From Amycolatopsis alba DSM 44262 (lineage in GTDB: Bacteria; Actinomycetota; Actinomycetes; Mycobacteriales; Pseudonocardiaceae), in the NCBI RefSeq assembly GCF_000384215.1, contig NZ_KB913032.1, positions 1,513,021 to 1,577,020 of the forward strand: a stretch of DNA of 64,000 nucleotides. The letters are read 5' to 3'. Of the stretch, positions 19,576 through 27,756 are shown in pieces (position 1 is the stretch's first letter; each line of letters begins with the position of its first letter). The notes below the pieces were generated by a model, which was not told where the DNA came from, did not search any database, and saw only the letters and a program-made list of their open reading frames with translations. Made by a program: the position numbers and the translations under genes.

Positions 19576-20436
19576 ATGAGCGCGCGTGAGCACGGCAATG
19601 ACCCACTGCCACCGGAGGTCGTCCGGTCGCTGCGGTGCTCGGTGTGCGGTGACCCGGTCGGGGCAGCCGATCGCACGGTGCGTTGCGGACGGGGCCACTC
19701 GTTCGACGTGGCGAAGCAGGGTTACGTCAATCTCCTGCACGCGCGCATACCGGCCGGTACGGCGGACACCGCGCCGATGGTCGCGGCTCGCGTCGACCTC
19801 CTCTCTTCGGGCGCCTATCGCCCTCTCGCCGACGCCCTCGCGAAGGTGGCTTCGGAGCACGTCGAGAACGGGCTGATCATCGACGCCGGCGCGGGCACGG
19901 GGTACTACCTCGCGCGCGTGCTCGACGCCGTCCCGGCCGCGTGTGGACTGGCGCTCGACGTCTCCGCCGTCGCCCTGCGCCGGGCCGCTCGCGCGCACGC
20001 GCGCGCGGGCGCGGCCGTGTGGAATCTGTGGGAACCCTGGCCTGTGGCGAGCTCGAGCGCGTCACTGATCCTCAACGTCTTCGCGCCCCGCAACGCCCCT
20101 CAGTTCCACCGCGTCCTGACCGCGGACGGGCTGCTGGTCGTCGCGACGCCGAACCCCGGTCACCTCCGGGAGCTGGGCGACCTGGTGATCTCCGTCGACG
20201 GCGGCAAGGACGCGCGGCTGGAGGAGACCCTGGGCGAGCGGTTCAGCCGGGTGGACCGGCTCGACGTCACCCAGCGGGTGACGTTGTCGCCCGCCCAGGT
20301 CCGCCAGGTCGTCGAGATGGGCCCGAGCGCGCACCATCTCCACCGTGAAGGACGCCGTGAACGACTCGACGCGATCACCGGGCCGGTGGACGTCACGACG
20401 TCGTTCAGCGTCACGCTGTACCGGCCGGTGCCCTGA
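19576..20436 (+). CDS. Putative RlmA-type 23S rRNA (guanine-N1) methyltransferase
   Basis: A 286-residue SAM-dependent methyltransferase. It starts with a zinc ribbon (LRCSVCGDPV, VRCGRGHSFDVAKQGYVNLL), which is diagnostic of the RlmA/TlrB group acting on 23S rRNA G745/G748. The SAM-binding motif IIDAGAGTGYYLARVL follows at about residues 98-113. Some group members confer resistance to mycinosyl macrolides, but typical housekeeping RlmA is as likely. Its TGA overlaps the ATG of the next gene. Confidence 0.85.
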   Translation: MSAREHGNDPLPPEVVRSLRCSVCGDPVGAADRTVRCGRGHSFDVAKQGYVNLLHARIPAGTADTAPMVAARVDLLSSGAYRPLADALAKVASEHVENGLIIDAGAGTGYYLARVLDAVPAACGLALDVSAVALRRAARAHARAGAAVWNLWEPWPVASSSASLILNVFAPRNAPQFHRVLTADGLLVVATPNPGHLRELGDLVISVDGGKDARLEETLGERFSRVDRLDVTQRVTLSPAQVRQVVEMGPSAHHLHREGRRERLDAITGPVDVTTSFSVTLYRPVP

Positions 20437-21053
20437 TGGAGGCGCCCGCGACCCTGCTCGCCGACGCCGCATGGGTCAGCGCCCGCATCGGCGGCGCCGC
20501 GAAGCTCTACGGCTGCTCCTCGCCCGAAGTACTCGGCACGATCTGGTGGTACTCGCTGTCTTCGGTCCTCGTCGCCCCCTCGGTGGAATCACTCGTGCGC
20601 GACAGCACGCCCCTGGACCCGTCGCTCGACGCCGTCACGATCGACCTCGTCCCGGACGGCCGCTTCACCGGCGCCCGATCGTCACGGCCACTCGACGGCG
20701 GCCTGGCCGAACTCGGCGAGGCCTTCGCCTCGACGCTGGGCACGGCGATCGGGACGATCTCGGCCGTCACGGGGGCGAATCCGCGCGCGCTGGGCGCGAT
20801 CGCGACGGATTCGATCGGCAACCGCCTCTTGTGGACCGGCGACACCGAACGGGCGGTCGCGCTGGCGGCGCCGCTCGTGGCCGCGATCGGGCTCGGCATG
20901 CCGGAGCCGCGGTTCTCCAGGGTCGGGCGGAACACCGTGGTGCGCCGTGCTTCCTGCTGCCTGATCTACGAAGCAGGCAATCCGAAGTGCGCCAGTTGTC
21001 CCCGGCAGACGCCCGAGGAACGGGACCGCCGTCTTCGCGCGGCCCTCGGTTAG
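20436..21053 (+). CDS. FhuF-like (2Fe-2S) ferric-iron reductase domain protein
   Basis: A 205-residue protein ending in the FhuF-type C-terminal cysteine cluster: CC at RASCCLIYEAGNPKCASCP, a CC-x10-C-x2-C arrangement that in FhuF binds a [2Fe-2S] centre for reducing siderophore iron. No siderophore genes are nearby, and the N-terminus only loosely resembles FhuF. It is translationally coupled to the methyltransferase by a TGATG overlap, so a common role is conceivable but not evident. Confidence 0.78.
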   Translation: MEAPATLLADAAWVSARIGGAAKLYGCSSPEVLGTIWWYSLSSVLVAPSVESLVRDSTPLDPSLDAVTIDLVPDGRFTGARSSRPLDGGLAELGEAFASTLGTAIGTISAVTGANPRALGAIATDSIGNRLLWTGDTERAVALAAPLVAAIGLGMPEPRFSRVGRNTVVRRASCCLIYEAGNPKCASCPRQTPEERDRRLRAALG

Positions 21054-21110
21054 AACACCGCGGTCCGCCCCCTGACCAGGGCCGGGGGCGGCGCGTGAGA
21101 GGGTGGCGGT

Positions 21111-21287
21111 ATGGCCAAACCGACGCCTCTGCAGCTCAGGAACATCGTCATGGCAGTGCTCATGGCGGGGGCCCTGGTGTGGAATCTGTCCATCAGCGGC
21201 GCTTGGTGGCTCACCGCGATCTTCTCGGTCGGTATCGTCCTTTCGCTGTTCTCCGCGTACCTGAACCGGCCCGGCGCTCAGCCCTGA
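21111..21287 (+). CDS. Small two-helix membrane protein, 58 residues
   Basis: MAKPTPLQLRNIVMAVLMAG begins a short protein with two hydrophobic helices (about residues 12-27 and 31-50) and the ending LNRPGAQP. It is too small for most gene callers but has a normal start, G/C-ending codons and a terminal 10-base overlap with allantoicase on the other strand. No family recognised. Confidence 0.65.
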   Translation: MAKPTPLQLRNIVMAVLMAGALVWNLSISGAWWLTAIFSVGIVLSLFSAYLNRPGAQP

Positions 21288-22306
21288 GCGCCCTCGAAGC
21301 GCGAAGCGATCTCAGTGCGGCCTCGCTCGGAAAGGGCTCCGAAGAGACGTAGGCGCGCCATGCCGCCATCGGGATAGATGTCGAGACGGACTTCAGTCAC
21401 CTCAGGTCCCGAAGCCAGGGCGAACCGATGCCGCGTGTCGGGCTGCAAGCGTGTCTTCGGCAGCAGCTCGACCCACTCGCCGTCGCCGTCCCGGCCGCTC
21501 AGCGCCGCCCAGCCGGGCGCGTTGCCCTTGAGGTTGCTGTTGTCGAACTCGGCGAACCGGACGACGCCCGCGCCTGCCAGCCGCACCGTGACCCAGTCGT
21601 TCCCGTCGTCCCGCCGCCGCGCCGTCTCCCAGCCCTCGGCCTGATGCGCGGCGAGCCCCGGCGAGAACAGGTTGTTGGGCGAGGAATAGAACATGTTGCT
21701 GCAGCCGGTGACCACCGCGCCGTTCTCCAGCGCCGCGAGGTCGAGCGCGCCGGGGTCGAGCAGGCGCGGATCCGGGATCGGCGTGCCGTGCACCCGCAGC
21801 CGGGCCACCCCGCCGTCCGGATGCATGGTCAGCCGGACGTGCGTGTAGCGCTTGCTCCCGCCGATTTCGAAGAAGTTCTCCGTGTGTCCCGCGGCCGCGC
21901 CACGTTTCACCAGCACGTCCCAGTCCGCTTCGGACAGTTCGGCCGCGTTGGGGTACCCCTCGACGGCGCACGCCTCGACGGAGACGAACGGCGGGTAGTT
22001 CCCCTTGAAGAACGCGGTGTCCACGATGACACCGGTGACAGCGCCCGCCAGGCCGAGCCGGACGACGGCCTGATCGTCACCGGGCTCGCGGTGCCGCCGG
22101 GTCTCCCAGCCGTCGTAGACCTGCCCCTTGGGCCCGAACGTCTCCGTCTGGTGCGCGGGAACCCACGGATTGACCAGGTTCTCCTTCTCGGCGAACAACT
22201 CGTCCGTCGCCCACATCACGGTCCCGCCGAACTTGCGCGAAGCCAGATCGGGCAGGGCTGTCCACTCAGGACGGTCGTTCACGGTCTCCTCCATCTCAGC
22301 AGTCAC
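21278..22306 (-). CDS. alc: Allantoicase
   Basis: Allantoicase hydrolyses allantoate to ureidoglycolate and urea. The 342-residue protein shows the two-fold internal repeat of the family: [22 protein letters not shown] in the first half and [20 protein letters not shown] in the second, each followed by a jelly-roll segment ([49 protein letters not shown]). The start lies inside the last codons of allB (11-base overlap), so the two form an operon. Confidence 0.95.
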   Translation of the reverse strand: MTAEMEETVNDRPEWTALPDLASRKFGGTVMWATDELFAEKENLVNPWVPAHQTETFGPKGQVYDGWETRRHREPGDDQAVVRLGLAGAVTGVIVDTAFFKGNYPPFVSVEACAVEGYPNAAELSEADWDVLVKRGAAAGHTENFFEIGGSKRYTHVRLTMHPDGGVARLRVHGTPIPDPRLLDPGALDLAALENGAVVTGCSNMFYSSPNNLFSPGLAAHQAEGWETARRRDDGNDWVTVRLAGAGVVRFAEFDNSNLKGNAPGWAALSGRDGDGEWVELLPKTRLQPDTRHRFALASGPEVTEVRLDIYPDGGMARLRLFGALSERGRTEIASRFEGAQG

Positions 22307-23624
22307 CCCGGCTCAGCAGAACGCCTGCCGGGTCTTCACCGGTGATCTCCTCGCCCCGCAACCACGTGCTCCGGACGACGCCCGCGAGCGGGCGCCCGTG
22401 ATAGGCGCTGACCGGGTTGCGGTGCTTCAACTTCGCGACGTCGACGACGAAAGCCTCGTCGGGCGCGAACACGCTGAAGTCGGCGTCGTAGCCCGGCGCG
22501 AGGTGCCCCTTGCGCCGCATCCCCGCCTGCACGGCGGGGTGTTCCGCCATCCAGCGGACGACGTCGGTGAGCGCGAACCCGCGCTGCCGCGCCTGGGTCC
22601 AGACCGCGGGCAGGCCGAGCTGGAGCCCCGCGATCCCACCCCAGGCGAGCCCGAAATCGCCGCTGTCGAAGCGTTTCAGCTCCGGCGTGCACGGCGAATG
22701 GTCGGTCACCACACAGTCGATGACGCCGTCCGCGAGGCCTTGCCACAACAGTTCACGGTTCCCGGCCTCGCGGATCGGCGGGCAGCACTTGAACTGCGTC
22801 GCGCCGTCGCCGATCTCCTCCGCGGTGAAACTCAGGTAGTGCGGGCAGGTCTCGGCGGTCAGCCGGACACCGTCGCGCCGCGCGCTCTCGACCATAGGCA
22901 GCGCGTCCGAAGAGGACAGGTGCAGGATGTGCGCGCGGACGCCGGTCTTCCTGGCGAGCTCGATGACCTGCGCGATCGCCACGTTTTCAGCGCCACGCGG
23001 ACGCGAGTGCAGGAAGTCTTCGTACTTCTCGCCGTGCGGGTCGGGCGCGTGGTCGATCGCGTCGGAGTCTTCCGCGTGCACGATGATCATGCCGTCGAAG
23101 GTCCGCAGTTCGGTCATCGCCTCTTCGAGCCCGCGCGCGTCCAGCGGCGGGAACTCGTCAACACCCGAATGCAGCAGGAAGGACTTGAAGCCGAACACCC
23201 CGGCCTCGTGCAGGCCGCGCAGATCCGCCAGATTGCCGGGGATCGCGCCACCCCAGAACCCGACGTCGACGTGCACGCGCCCCTCGGCGGTCTTGCGCTT
23301 CACCTCCAGCGACGCGACGTCGACCGTCGGCGGCAGGCTGTTCAGCGGCATGTCCACGATCGTGGTGACCCCGCCGGCCGCGGCCGCGCGGGTCGCCGAG
23401 GCGAAACCCTCCCATTCGGTGCGGCCGGGGTCGTTGACGTGCACATGCGTGTCCACGAGACCCGGCAGCAGGACGACGTCCTCGCCGAGTTCGAGTACCC
23501 GATCGCCGTCCAGCGCGGCTCCGGCGGGTTCCACCGCGACGATGCGGCCGTCGTCGACACCGATCGTCGCGGGTACCTCTCCGGCGGCCGTCACAGCTCG
23601 GGCGGCCTTGATCACCAAGTCCAT
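22296..23624 (-). CDS. allB: Allantoinase
   Basis: Allantoinase opens the hydantoin ring of allantoin to give allantoate. The 442-residue cyclic amidohydrolase has the metal motif [18 protein letters not shown], the carboxylated-lysine segment [33 protein letters not shown] and [11 protein letters not shown]. The ATG at 23624 with GGGAG upstream is chosen over an open extension that would include the promoter. A 15-bp palindrome lies 14 bases upstream of the start and probably binds the AllR repressor. Confidence 0.96.
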   Translation of the reverse strand: MDLVIKAARAVTAAGEVPATIGVDDGRIVAVEPAGAALDGDRVLELGEDVVLLPGLVDTHVHVNDPGRTEWEGFASATRAAAAGGVTTIVDMPLNSLPPTVDVASLEVKRKTAEGRVHVDVGFWGGAIPGNLADLRGLHEAGVFGFKSFLLHSGVDEFPPLDARGLEEAMTELRTFDGMIIVHAEDSDAIDHAPDPHGEKYEDFLHSRPRGAENVAIAQVIELARKTGVRAHILHLSSSDALPMVESARRDGVRLTAETCPHYLSFTAEEIGDGATQFKCCPPIREAGNRELLWQGLADGVIDCVVTDHSPCTPELKRFDSGDFGLAWGGIAGLQLGLPAVWTQARQRGFALTDVVRWMAEHPAVQAGMRRKGHLAPGYDADFSVFAPDEAFVVDVAKLKHRNPVSAYHGRPLAGVVRSTWLRGEEITGEDPAGVLLSRGDC

Positions 23625-23637
23625 AGATACTCCCAAT

Positions 23638-23652
23638 TTCCACTGGGTGGAA
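23638..23652. promoter_or_regulatory. Candidate AllR operator upstream of allB
   Basis: TTCCAC-TGG-GTGGAA has 6-bp perfect arms. It lies 14 bases upstream of allB, in the gap shared with the divergent YkoF-HTH gene. The same pattern with changes (TTCCGC-TAT-GCAGAA on the minus strand) occurs between aceB and the IclR regulator at 46395. Two matching sites in front of allantoin-pathway genes suggest a common regulator. Confidence 0.6.
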
Positions 23653-23727
23653 TCGAGGTTTCGCACTCCGACATTAACTCTGGCCACCGTGCTCGTCAAT
23701 GAGCCTCAGCGGCGCTACCTTCGCTTG

Positions 23728-24204
23728 GTGCAGTTAGAAGCCGAGTTCACCAGCGAACCGTTCCACGGCGAGGGTCCGCCGCCCGAGCACGCCGTCAAAG
23801 CCCGCGACACCGCGGAGGACGCGGGCCTGTCCGCCGACTTCGGCCCGCTCGGCACCCTCGTCCGCGGCGACGCCGACACCCTGCTCGACGCGCTCCCGTC
23901 CATCGCCAGGGCGGCGCTGAACGGCGGCGCGACCCGCGTGACCCTCCAGCTCCGGCAGGTCGGCGACGACTCGGCCGAACCGCCCGTCGAACTGCACAGC
24001 GCGCTGGCCCGCCTCATCGGCGACGTCGAACGCGAACTCGGCGGCAAGCTCGACACCCTCGACCGCGCCGCCAAGCAGCGCGCGGTGCGGTTGCTCAAGG
24101 AACGCGGCGCGTTCGGCCTCCGCAAGTCGGTGTCGACCGTCGCCGAGGCACTGGGGGTCACGAGGTTCACGGTCTACAACTACCTCAACCGCGACCAAGA
24201 CTGA
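23728..24204 (+). CDS. YkoF/thiamine-binding-like domain fused to a helix-turn-helix
   Basis: A 158-residue regulator. Residues 1 to about 80 (VQLEAEFTSEPFHGE, ARDTAEDAGLSADFGPLGTLVRGDADTLLDALPSIARAAL, GGATRVTLQLR) resemble the YkoF/MTH1187 ferredoxin-like fold, which in other proteins binds thiamine or related small molecules. Residues about 110-158 (VRLLKERGAFGLRKSVSTVAEALGVTRFTVYNYLNR) form a helix-turn-helix. It is divergent from allB and directly precedes uraD-uraH-pucL, so it probably senses a purine-pathway intermediate. GTG start assumed; an earlier GTG (23689) is open. Confidence 0.78.
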   Translation: MQLEAEFTSEPFHGEGPPPEHAVKARDTAEDAGLSADFGPLGTLVRGDADTLLDALPSIARAALNGGATRVTLQLRQVGDDSAEPPVELHSALARLIGDVERELGGKLDTLDRAAKQRAVRLLKERGAFGLRKSVSTVAEALGVTRFTVYNYLNRDQD

Positions 24205-24213
24205 AGAGCAGAT

Positions 24214-24247
24214 TCAACAAAATGTTGACGGCGACGGAATCGTCGCC
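24214..24247 (+). promoter_or_regulatory. Operator-like palindromes upstream of uraD
   Basis: TCAACA-AAA-TGTTGA (24214-24228) is a perfect 15-bp inverted repeat, A/T-rich in very G/C-rich DNA, followed by GGCGACG-GAAT-CGTCGCC (24230-24247). A possible promoter TTGACG (24225-24230) with TACCGT (24249-24254, 18-bp spacing) would place the operator over the -35 box. The likely binder is the YkoF-HTH protein just upstream (inference). Confidence 0.5.
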
Positions 24248-24262
24248 GTACCGTCAGCTCCC

Positions 24263-24754
24263 GTGCCGCTCACCATCCGAGAGTTCGACCAGGCTCCCGC
24301 ACAGGACGTCCGGCCGGTGCTGACCGCCTGCCTCGACGTGCCGCGCTGGGTGGAAACCCTGCTGGCCAGGCGCCCCTTCGGCGATCTGGCCACCCTGCTC
24401 GCCGCGTCCGAGGCGCTCACCCCACTGCGCCCCGGCGAGGTCCGGCAGGCGATGGCCGCCCATCCCCGGATCGGGGAGAAAGCAGGCGGCGAAAGCACCG
24501 AAGCCGGCTGGTCGCGTTCGGAACAGTCCGGAGTGGACAGTGACACGGCGCGCGAGTTCGCCGCGGCCAACGCCGAATACGAGGCGGCGTTCGGGCATGT
24601 GTTCCTGGTCTGCGCGAGCGGCCGGAGCGGTGCCGAACTGCTGGAGAACCTGCGTTCGAGGCTTTCGAACGATCCGGAGAAGGAACTCGAAGTGGCCGGT
24701 CAAGAACTGGCCAAGATCGCCGCGCTGCGGCTGGAAAAGGCGGTGACGGCGTGA
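24263..24754 (+). CDS. uraD: 2-oxo-4-hydroxy-4-carboxy-5-ureidoimidazoline (OHCU) decarboxylase
   Basis: UraD decarboxylates OHCU to S-allantoin, the last step of urate oxidation. The 163 residues contain the family boxes CLDVPRWVETLLARRPF, MAAHPRIGEKAG (catalytic histidine) and AAANAEYEAAFGHVFLVCASGRSGAELL. It begins the uraD-uraH-pucL operon with a GTG start and overlaps uraH by GTGA. Confidence 0.94.
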   Translation: MPLTIREFDQAPAQDVRPVLTACLDVPRWVETLLARRPFGDLATLLAASEALTPLRPGEVRQAMAAHPRIGEKAGGESTEAGWSRSEQSGVDSDTAREFAAANAEYEAAFGHVFLVCASGRSGAELLENLRSRLSNDPEKELEVAGQELAKIAALRLEKAVTA

Positions 24755-25068
24755 GCCTCGTGACCACCCACATCCTCGACACCGCGGCCGGGCGACCGGC
24801 GGCGGGCGTCGGGGTCCGGCTCGAAACCGGCGCGGGCGAACCCGTCGCCGAAGGCCGGACCGACGCCGACGGCCGGATCCGCGACCTCGGCCCGGAAACC
24901 CTGGAACCAGGCGTGTACCGGCTGACCTTCGACACCGGCGCCTACCTCGGCCCGGACTCCTTCTTCCCCGAAGTCACCCTGACCTTCCGCGTCGCCGACG
25001 GGACCGAGCACCACCACGTGCCGTTGCTGCTGAGCCCGTTCGCCTATTCCACCTATCGAGGGAGCTGA
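24751..25068 (+). CDS. uraH: 5-hydroxyisourate hydrolase
   Basis: A 105-residue transthyretin-like protein that hydrolyses 5-hydroxyisourate, the uricase product. It has the N-terminal THILDTAAGRPAAGV box and the diagnostic C-terminal YRGS tetrapeptide. The start overlaps uraD and the uricase begins 6 bases after its stop. Confidence 0.95.
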   Translation: MSLVTTHILDTAAGRPAAGVGVRLETGAGEPVAEGRTDADGRIRDLGPETLEPGVYRLTFDTGAYLGPDSFFPEVTLTFRVADGTEHHHVPLLLSPFAYSTYRGS

Positions 25069-25074
25069 TCGCCC

Positions 25075-25953
25075 GTGGCCATCACCCTGGGCCCCAACCA
25101 GTACGGCAAGGCCGAAGTCCGGCTCGTCACCGTGCGGCGCGAAGGCACCGTCCACCACCTCAAGGACCTCACCGTCTCGACGTCGCTTCGCGGCGATCTC
25201 GCGGCCACGCACCTCACCGGCGACAACGCCGGCGTCGTCGCGACCGACACCCAGAAGAACACCGTCTACGCCTTCGCCAAGGAGTCCCCGGTCGGTGAGA
25301 TAGAGGACTTCGCGCTGCGGCTCGGACGGCATTTCGTCGACTCGCATCAGCACATCTCCGGTGCCCGGATCCTGATCGACGAACACGGCTGGAACCGGAT
25401 CTCCGGTCATGATCACGCGTTCTCCCAGGCGGGCAGCGAAAAGCGGACGACCGCGGTGACCGTCCAGGACGGTCAGGCCTGGGTGGTGTCCGGTTTGGAC
25501 GATCTCGTCGTGCTCAAGTCGACCGGATCGGAGTTCCACGGCTTCCCGCGCGACGAGTACACGACGCTGGCCGAGACGAACGACCGGATCCTCGCGACCG
25601 CCGTGACCGCGCGCTGGCGCTACCAGGGCGACGGGATCGACTGGGCCACGAGCCACGCGGAGGTCCGGCGGATCCTGCTGGAGACCTTCGCGGACAAGCA
25701 CAGCCTCTCCCTGCAGCAGACGCTGTACGCCATGGGAGAGGCTGTGCTCCAGGAACGCGAAGAGGTCGCCGAAGTCCGGCTTTCGCTGCCGAACAAGCAC
25801 CACTTCCTGGTGGATCTTTCGCCGTTCGGGCTGAAGAACGACAACGAGGTGTTCTTCGCCGCCGACCGCCCGTACGGCCTGATCGAGGGTGTGGTCCTCC
25901 GCGATGACGCGGAGGAGCCGGGACTGGCCTGGCACACCCTCGCCGCCTTCTGA
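25075..25953 (+). CDS. pucL: Urate oxidase (uricase)
   Basis: A 292-residue cofactor-free uricase that oxidises urate to 5-hydroxyisourate with release of H2O2. Family segments include YGKAEVRLVTVRR (catalytic lysine), GVVATDTQKNTVYAFAKE (catalytic threonine), ISGHDHAFSQ, LKSTGSEFHGF and the C-terminal NDNEVFFAADRPYGLI. It is the last gene of the operon; a double palindrome and a hairpin follow. Confidence 0.96.
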   Translation: MAITLGPNQYGKAEVRLVTVRREGTVHHLKDLTVSTSLRGDLAATHLTGDNAGVVATDTQKNTVYAFAKESPVGEIEDFALRLGRHFVDSHQHISGARILIDEHGWNRISGHDHAFSQAGSEKRTTAVTVQDGQAWVVSGLDDLVVLKSTGSEFHGFPRDEYTTLAETNDRILATAVTARWRYQGDGIDWATSHAEVRRILLETFADKHSLSLQQTLYAMGEAVLQEREEVAEVRLSLPNKHHFLVDLSPFGLKNDNEVFFAADRPYGLIEGVVLRDDAEEPGLAWHTLAAF

Positions 25954-25986
25954 TCGGGACATTGGACGTCTCTCGCGGGCGGCGGC

Positions 25987-26046
25987 GTTGCGAAAGCCAC
26001 TTTCGCAACGTTGGAGGTTGCGAAAGTGGCTTTCGCAACCTCCAAA
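25987..26046. repeat. Double palindromic repeat, GTTGCGAAAG family
   Basis: Unit 1 (25987-26009) is GTTGCGAAAG-CCA-CTTTCGCAAC. Unit 2 (26017-26039) is its reverse complement after a 7-base spacer, so the whole can fold on itself or as two hairpins. The second unit extends to 16-bp arms (26011-26046). An identical copy of unit 1 occurs at 54510 and a variant pair at 54419. It lies 33 bases after the uricase stop, in a convergent gap. Confidence 0.85.
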
Positions 26047-26070
26047 GCCGGCACACCGGTGAGCGAGGCC

Positions 26071-26097
26071 GGGGCCCTGCCGACCGGGCAGGACCCC
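26071..26097. terminator. G/C-rich hairpin between uricase and the exported peptidase
   Basis: GGGG-c-CCTGCC pairs with GGCAGG-a-CCCC around a short loop. It lies in the convergent gap 8 bases before the stop of the minus-strand peptidase gene, so it could terminate transcription from either side. No T-tract. Confidence 0.5.
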
Positions 26098-26104
26098 GAC
26101 GTCA

Positions 26105-27643
26105 TCACGGAGCAGGAGTGGGCAGCGGCATTCCGGTGACGCTCTGGTCGGCGGGGACGACCCCGTCCACCAGATAGGCGTCCACGACCTTGTCCACGGC
26201 CGGGTTGCCACCCGCGTAAAGCCCGTGGTCGCCCTCGCCGGTCACGGTCAGCATCCGCGAGTTCGCGAATCCGGCGTGTGCCTTCTTGGCGCCCTCGATC
26301 GGGGTGGCCGGATCGTGCTCGGACTGGACGATCAGCACCGGCGGGACCCCCTTCCCGTCGAGCTTCGGCAACGGACGCGGCTGCTTGTCCCAGAACAGGC
26401 AGACCGACGCGTTCAACGTACCGCCGCCCGCCAGTAGCAGACCGCGGTCGAGGTTCCGCTGCGAGTCGCGGATCAGCGACTCGCGGGTGCCGGTGAACCG
26501 GCCCTCGCCGCAGACGGTGTTCCAGAACGTGCCGTCCTGCGCGTCGGGGAAGTCACCCGCGCCCTTGACCGCGGCACGGGCTTCGGCCTTGGCCTGTTCC
26601 GGCGCCCCGTTCTCCAGCCCCGCCCGGACCTTGACCAGCAGGTCGGCCAGCGCCGGGAAAGACGCCTTCTTGTAGAGCAGGTAGATCATCGCGTACTCGA
26701 GCTGCATCGGCCCGTTCCCGTTGATCGGGTTGCGCGACAAGGCATACCGAAGCCGCTCGTAGGCCTGCCGGACCTCTTCGCCGCCGGTGCCGAAGTGGTA
26801 TTTGGCGTCGTAGCGCGCCATCCACGGCAGGAAGTCCTGCCGCCAGCGCCGTTCGAAGCCGACGGCCTGCCGATCGAACGACTTCTGCCAGGTCGTGGTG
26901 AACTCCGTCGACGAGTCCAGTACGAACCGTCCCGTCCGCTGCGGGAACTGCTGCGCGTAGTGCGCTCCCAGCCAGGTGCCGCCAGAGTAGCCGACCCAGT
27001 TGATCTTTTCCCGGCCCAGCAGGACCCGGAGCAGGTCGTAGTCCTTGATCGTCTGGTAGGTGGTGATCAGCGGCCCGAGTTCGCCGCTGGCGTTCTGACA
27101 GGATCGGGCCACGTGCTCCGCGTTCGCCAGGATCTGGTTCAGGTTGCGCGGGTCCCGGTCACGCGGATCCAGCTGATTGACCAGGTCGGCGGTATTCCGG
27201 CAGGTGACGTTCGTGCTCTTGCCGGTCCCGCGGACGTCGATGCCGATGACGTCCTGGTGTTCGCGCAGCTTGTCCTGCCCGCGGAACGTCACCGGGAACC
27301 AGCGGCCCGGCCCGCCGGGACCACCGGGGTTGGTCAGCACCGAGGCCGTCGACGGCCCGGTGGACTTCAGCCTGCTGACCGCGATGGTCAGGTCTTGCCG
27401 CTCGTTCGGGCGGTCCCAGTCGCGAGGGGTGCGATAGGACGCGCATTCGAGTCCGCCGATGTCGGTGCCCGGCGGCAACGTGACCAGTTCGTCCGCCGCG
27501 CAGGGATGCCAATCCAGGGTCTGGCCGCTGTAATAGCCGGGGATGCCCGTCGTGTTCAGCGTGCTCGCCGAAGCCGGCACGGCTCCGGCGAGCAGTCCGC
27601 CCACGACCACCGGGATCACCCCGGCGGTCAGTAGCCGCTTCAT
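26105..27643 (-). CDS. Secreted alpha/beta-hydrolase, tripeptidyl aminopeptidase type
   Basis: A 512-residue exported serine hydrolase of the S33 SlpD/TAP family that removes N-terminal tripeptides or processes secreted proteins. A signal peptide (MKRLLTAGVIPVVVGGLLAG, cleavage near ASA-ST) is followed by NPGGPGG (oxyanion region), IDVRGTGKS, the nucleophile elbow GYSGGTWLG, the acid in QSEHDPATP and the histidine in GEGDHGLYAGG. The ATG at 27643 has a purine-rich ribosome-binding site. The open frame upstream is not part of the protein. Confidence 0.92.
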   Translation of the reverse strand: MKRLLTAGVIPVVVGGLLAGAVPASASTLNTTGIPGYYSGQTLDWHPCAADELVTLPPGTDIGGLECASYRTPRDWDRPNERQDLTIAVSRLKSTGPSTASVLTNPGGPGGPGRWFPVTFRGQDKLREHQDVIGIDVRGTGKSTNVTCRNTADLVNQLDPRDRDPRNLNQILANAEHVARSCQNASGELGPLITTYQTIKDYDLLRVLLGREKINWVGYSGGTWLGAHYAQQFPQRTGRFVLDSSTEFTTTWQKSFDRQAVGFERRWRQDFLPWMARYDAKYHFGTGGEEVRQAYERLRYALSRNPINGNGPMQLEYAMIYLLYKKASFPALADLLVKVRAGLENGAPEQAKAEARAAVKGAGDFPDAQDGTFWNTVCGEGRFTGTRESLIRDSQRNLDRGLLLAGGGTLNASVCLFWDKQPRPLPKLDGKGVPPVLIVQSEHDPATPIEGAKKAHAGFANSRMLTVTGEGDHGLYAGGNPAVDKVVDAYLVDGVVPADQSVTGMPLPTPAP

Positions 27644-27756
27644 CTGCTGCCCCCTTCTTCCTTGATTCCCAACGGCTCCCGACGCTAGGGCGGGGCACAC
27701 CCGGCGAACATCGACCGCAGGTAGCGCCGGAAGGTGAACCAAGGTTCAAGGGACGG

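Noticed and set aside
19576..21053. Macrolide self-resistance plus siderophore locus
   Set aside because: The RlmA-like enzyme and FhuF-like protein have no biosynthetic or uptake genes nearby; housekeeping roles are more likely.
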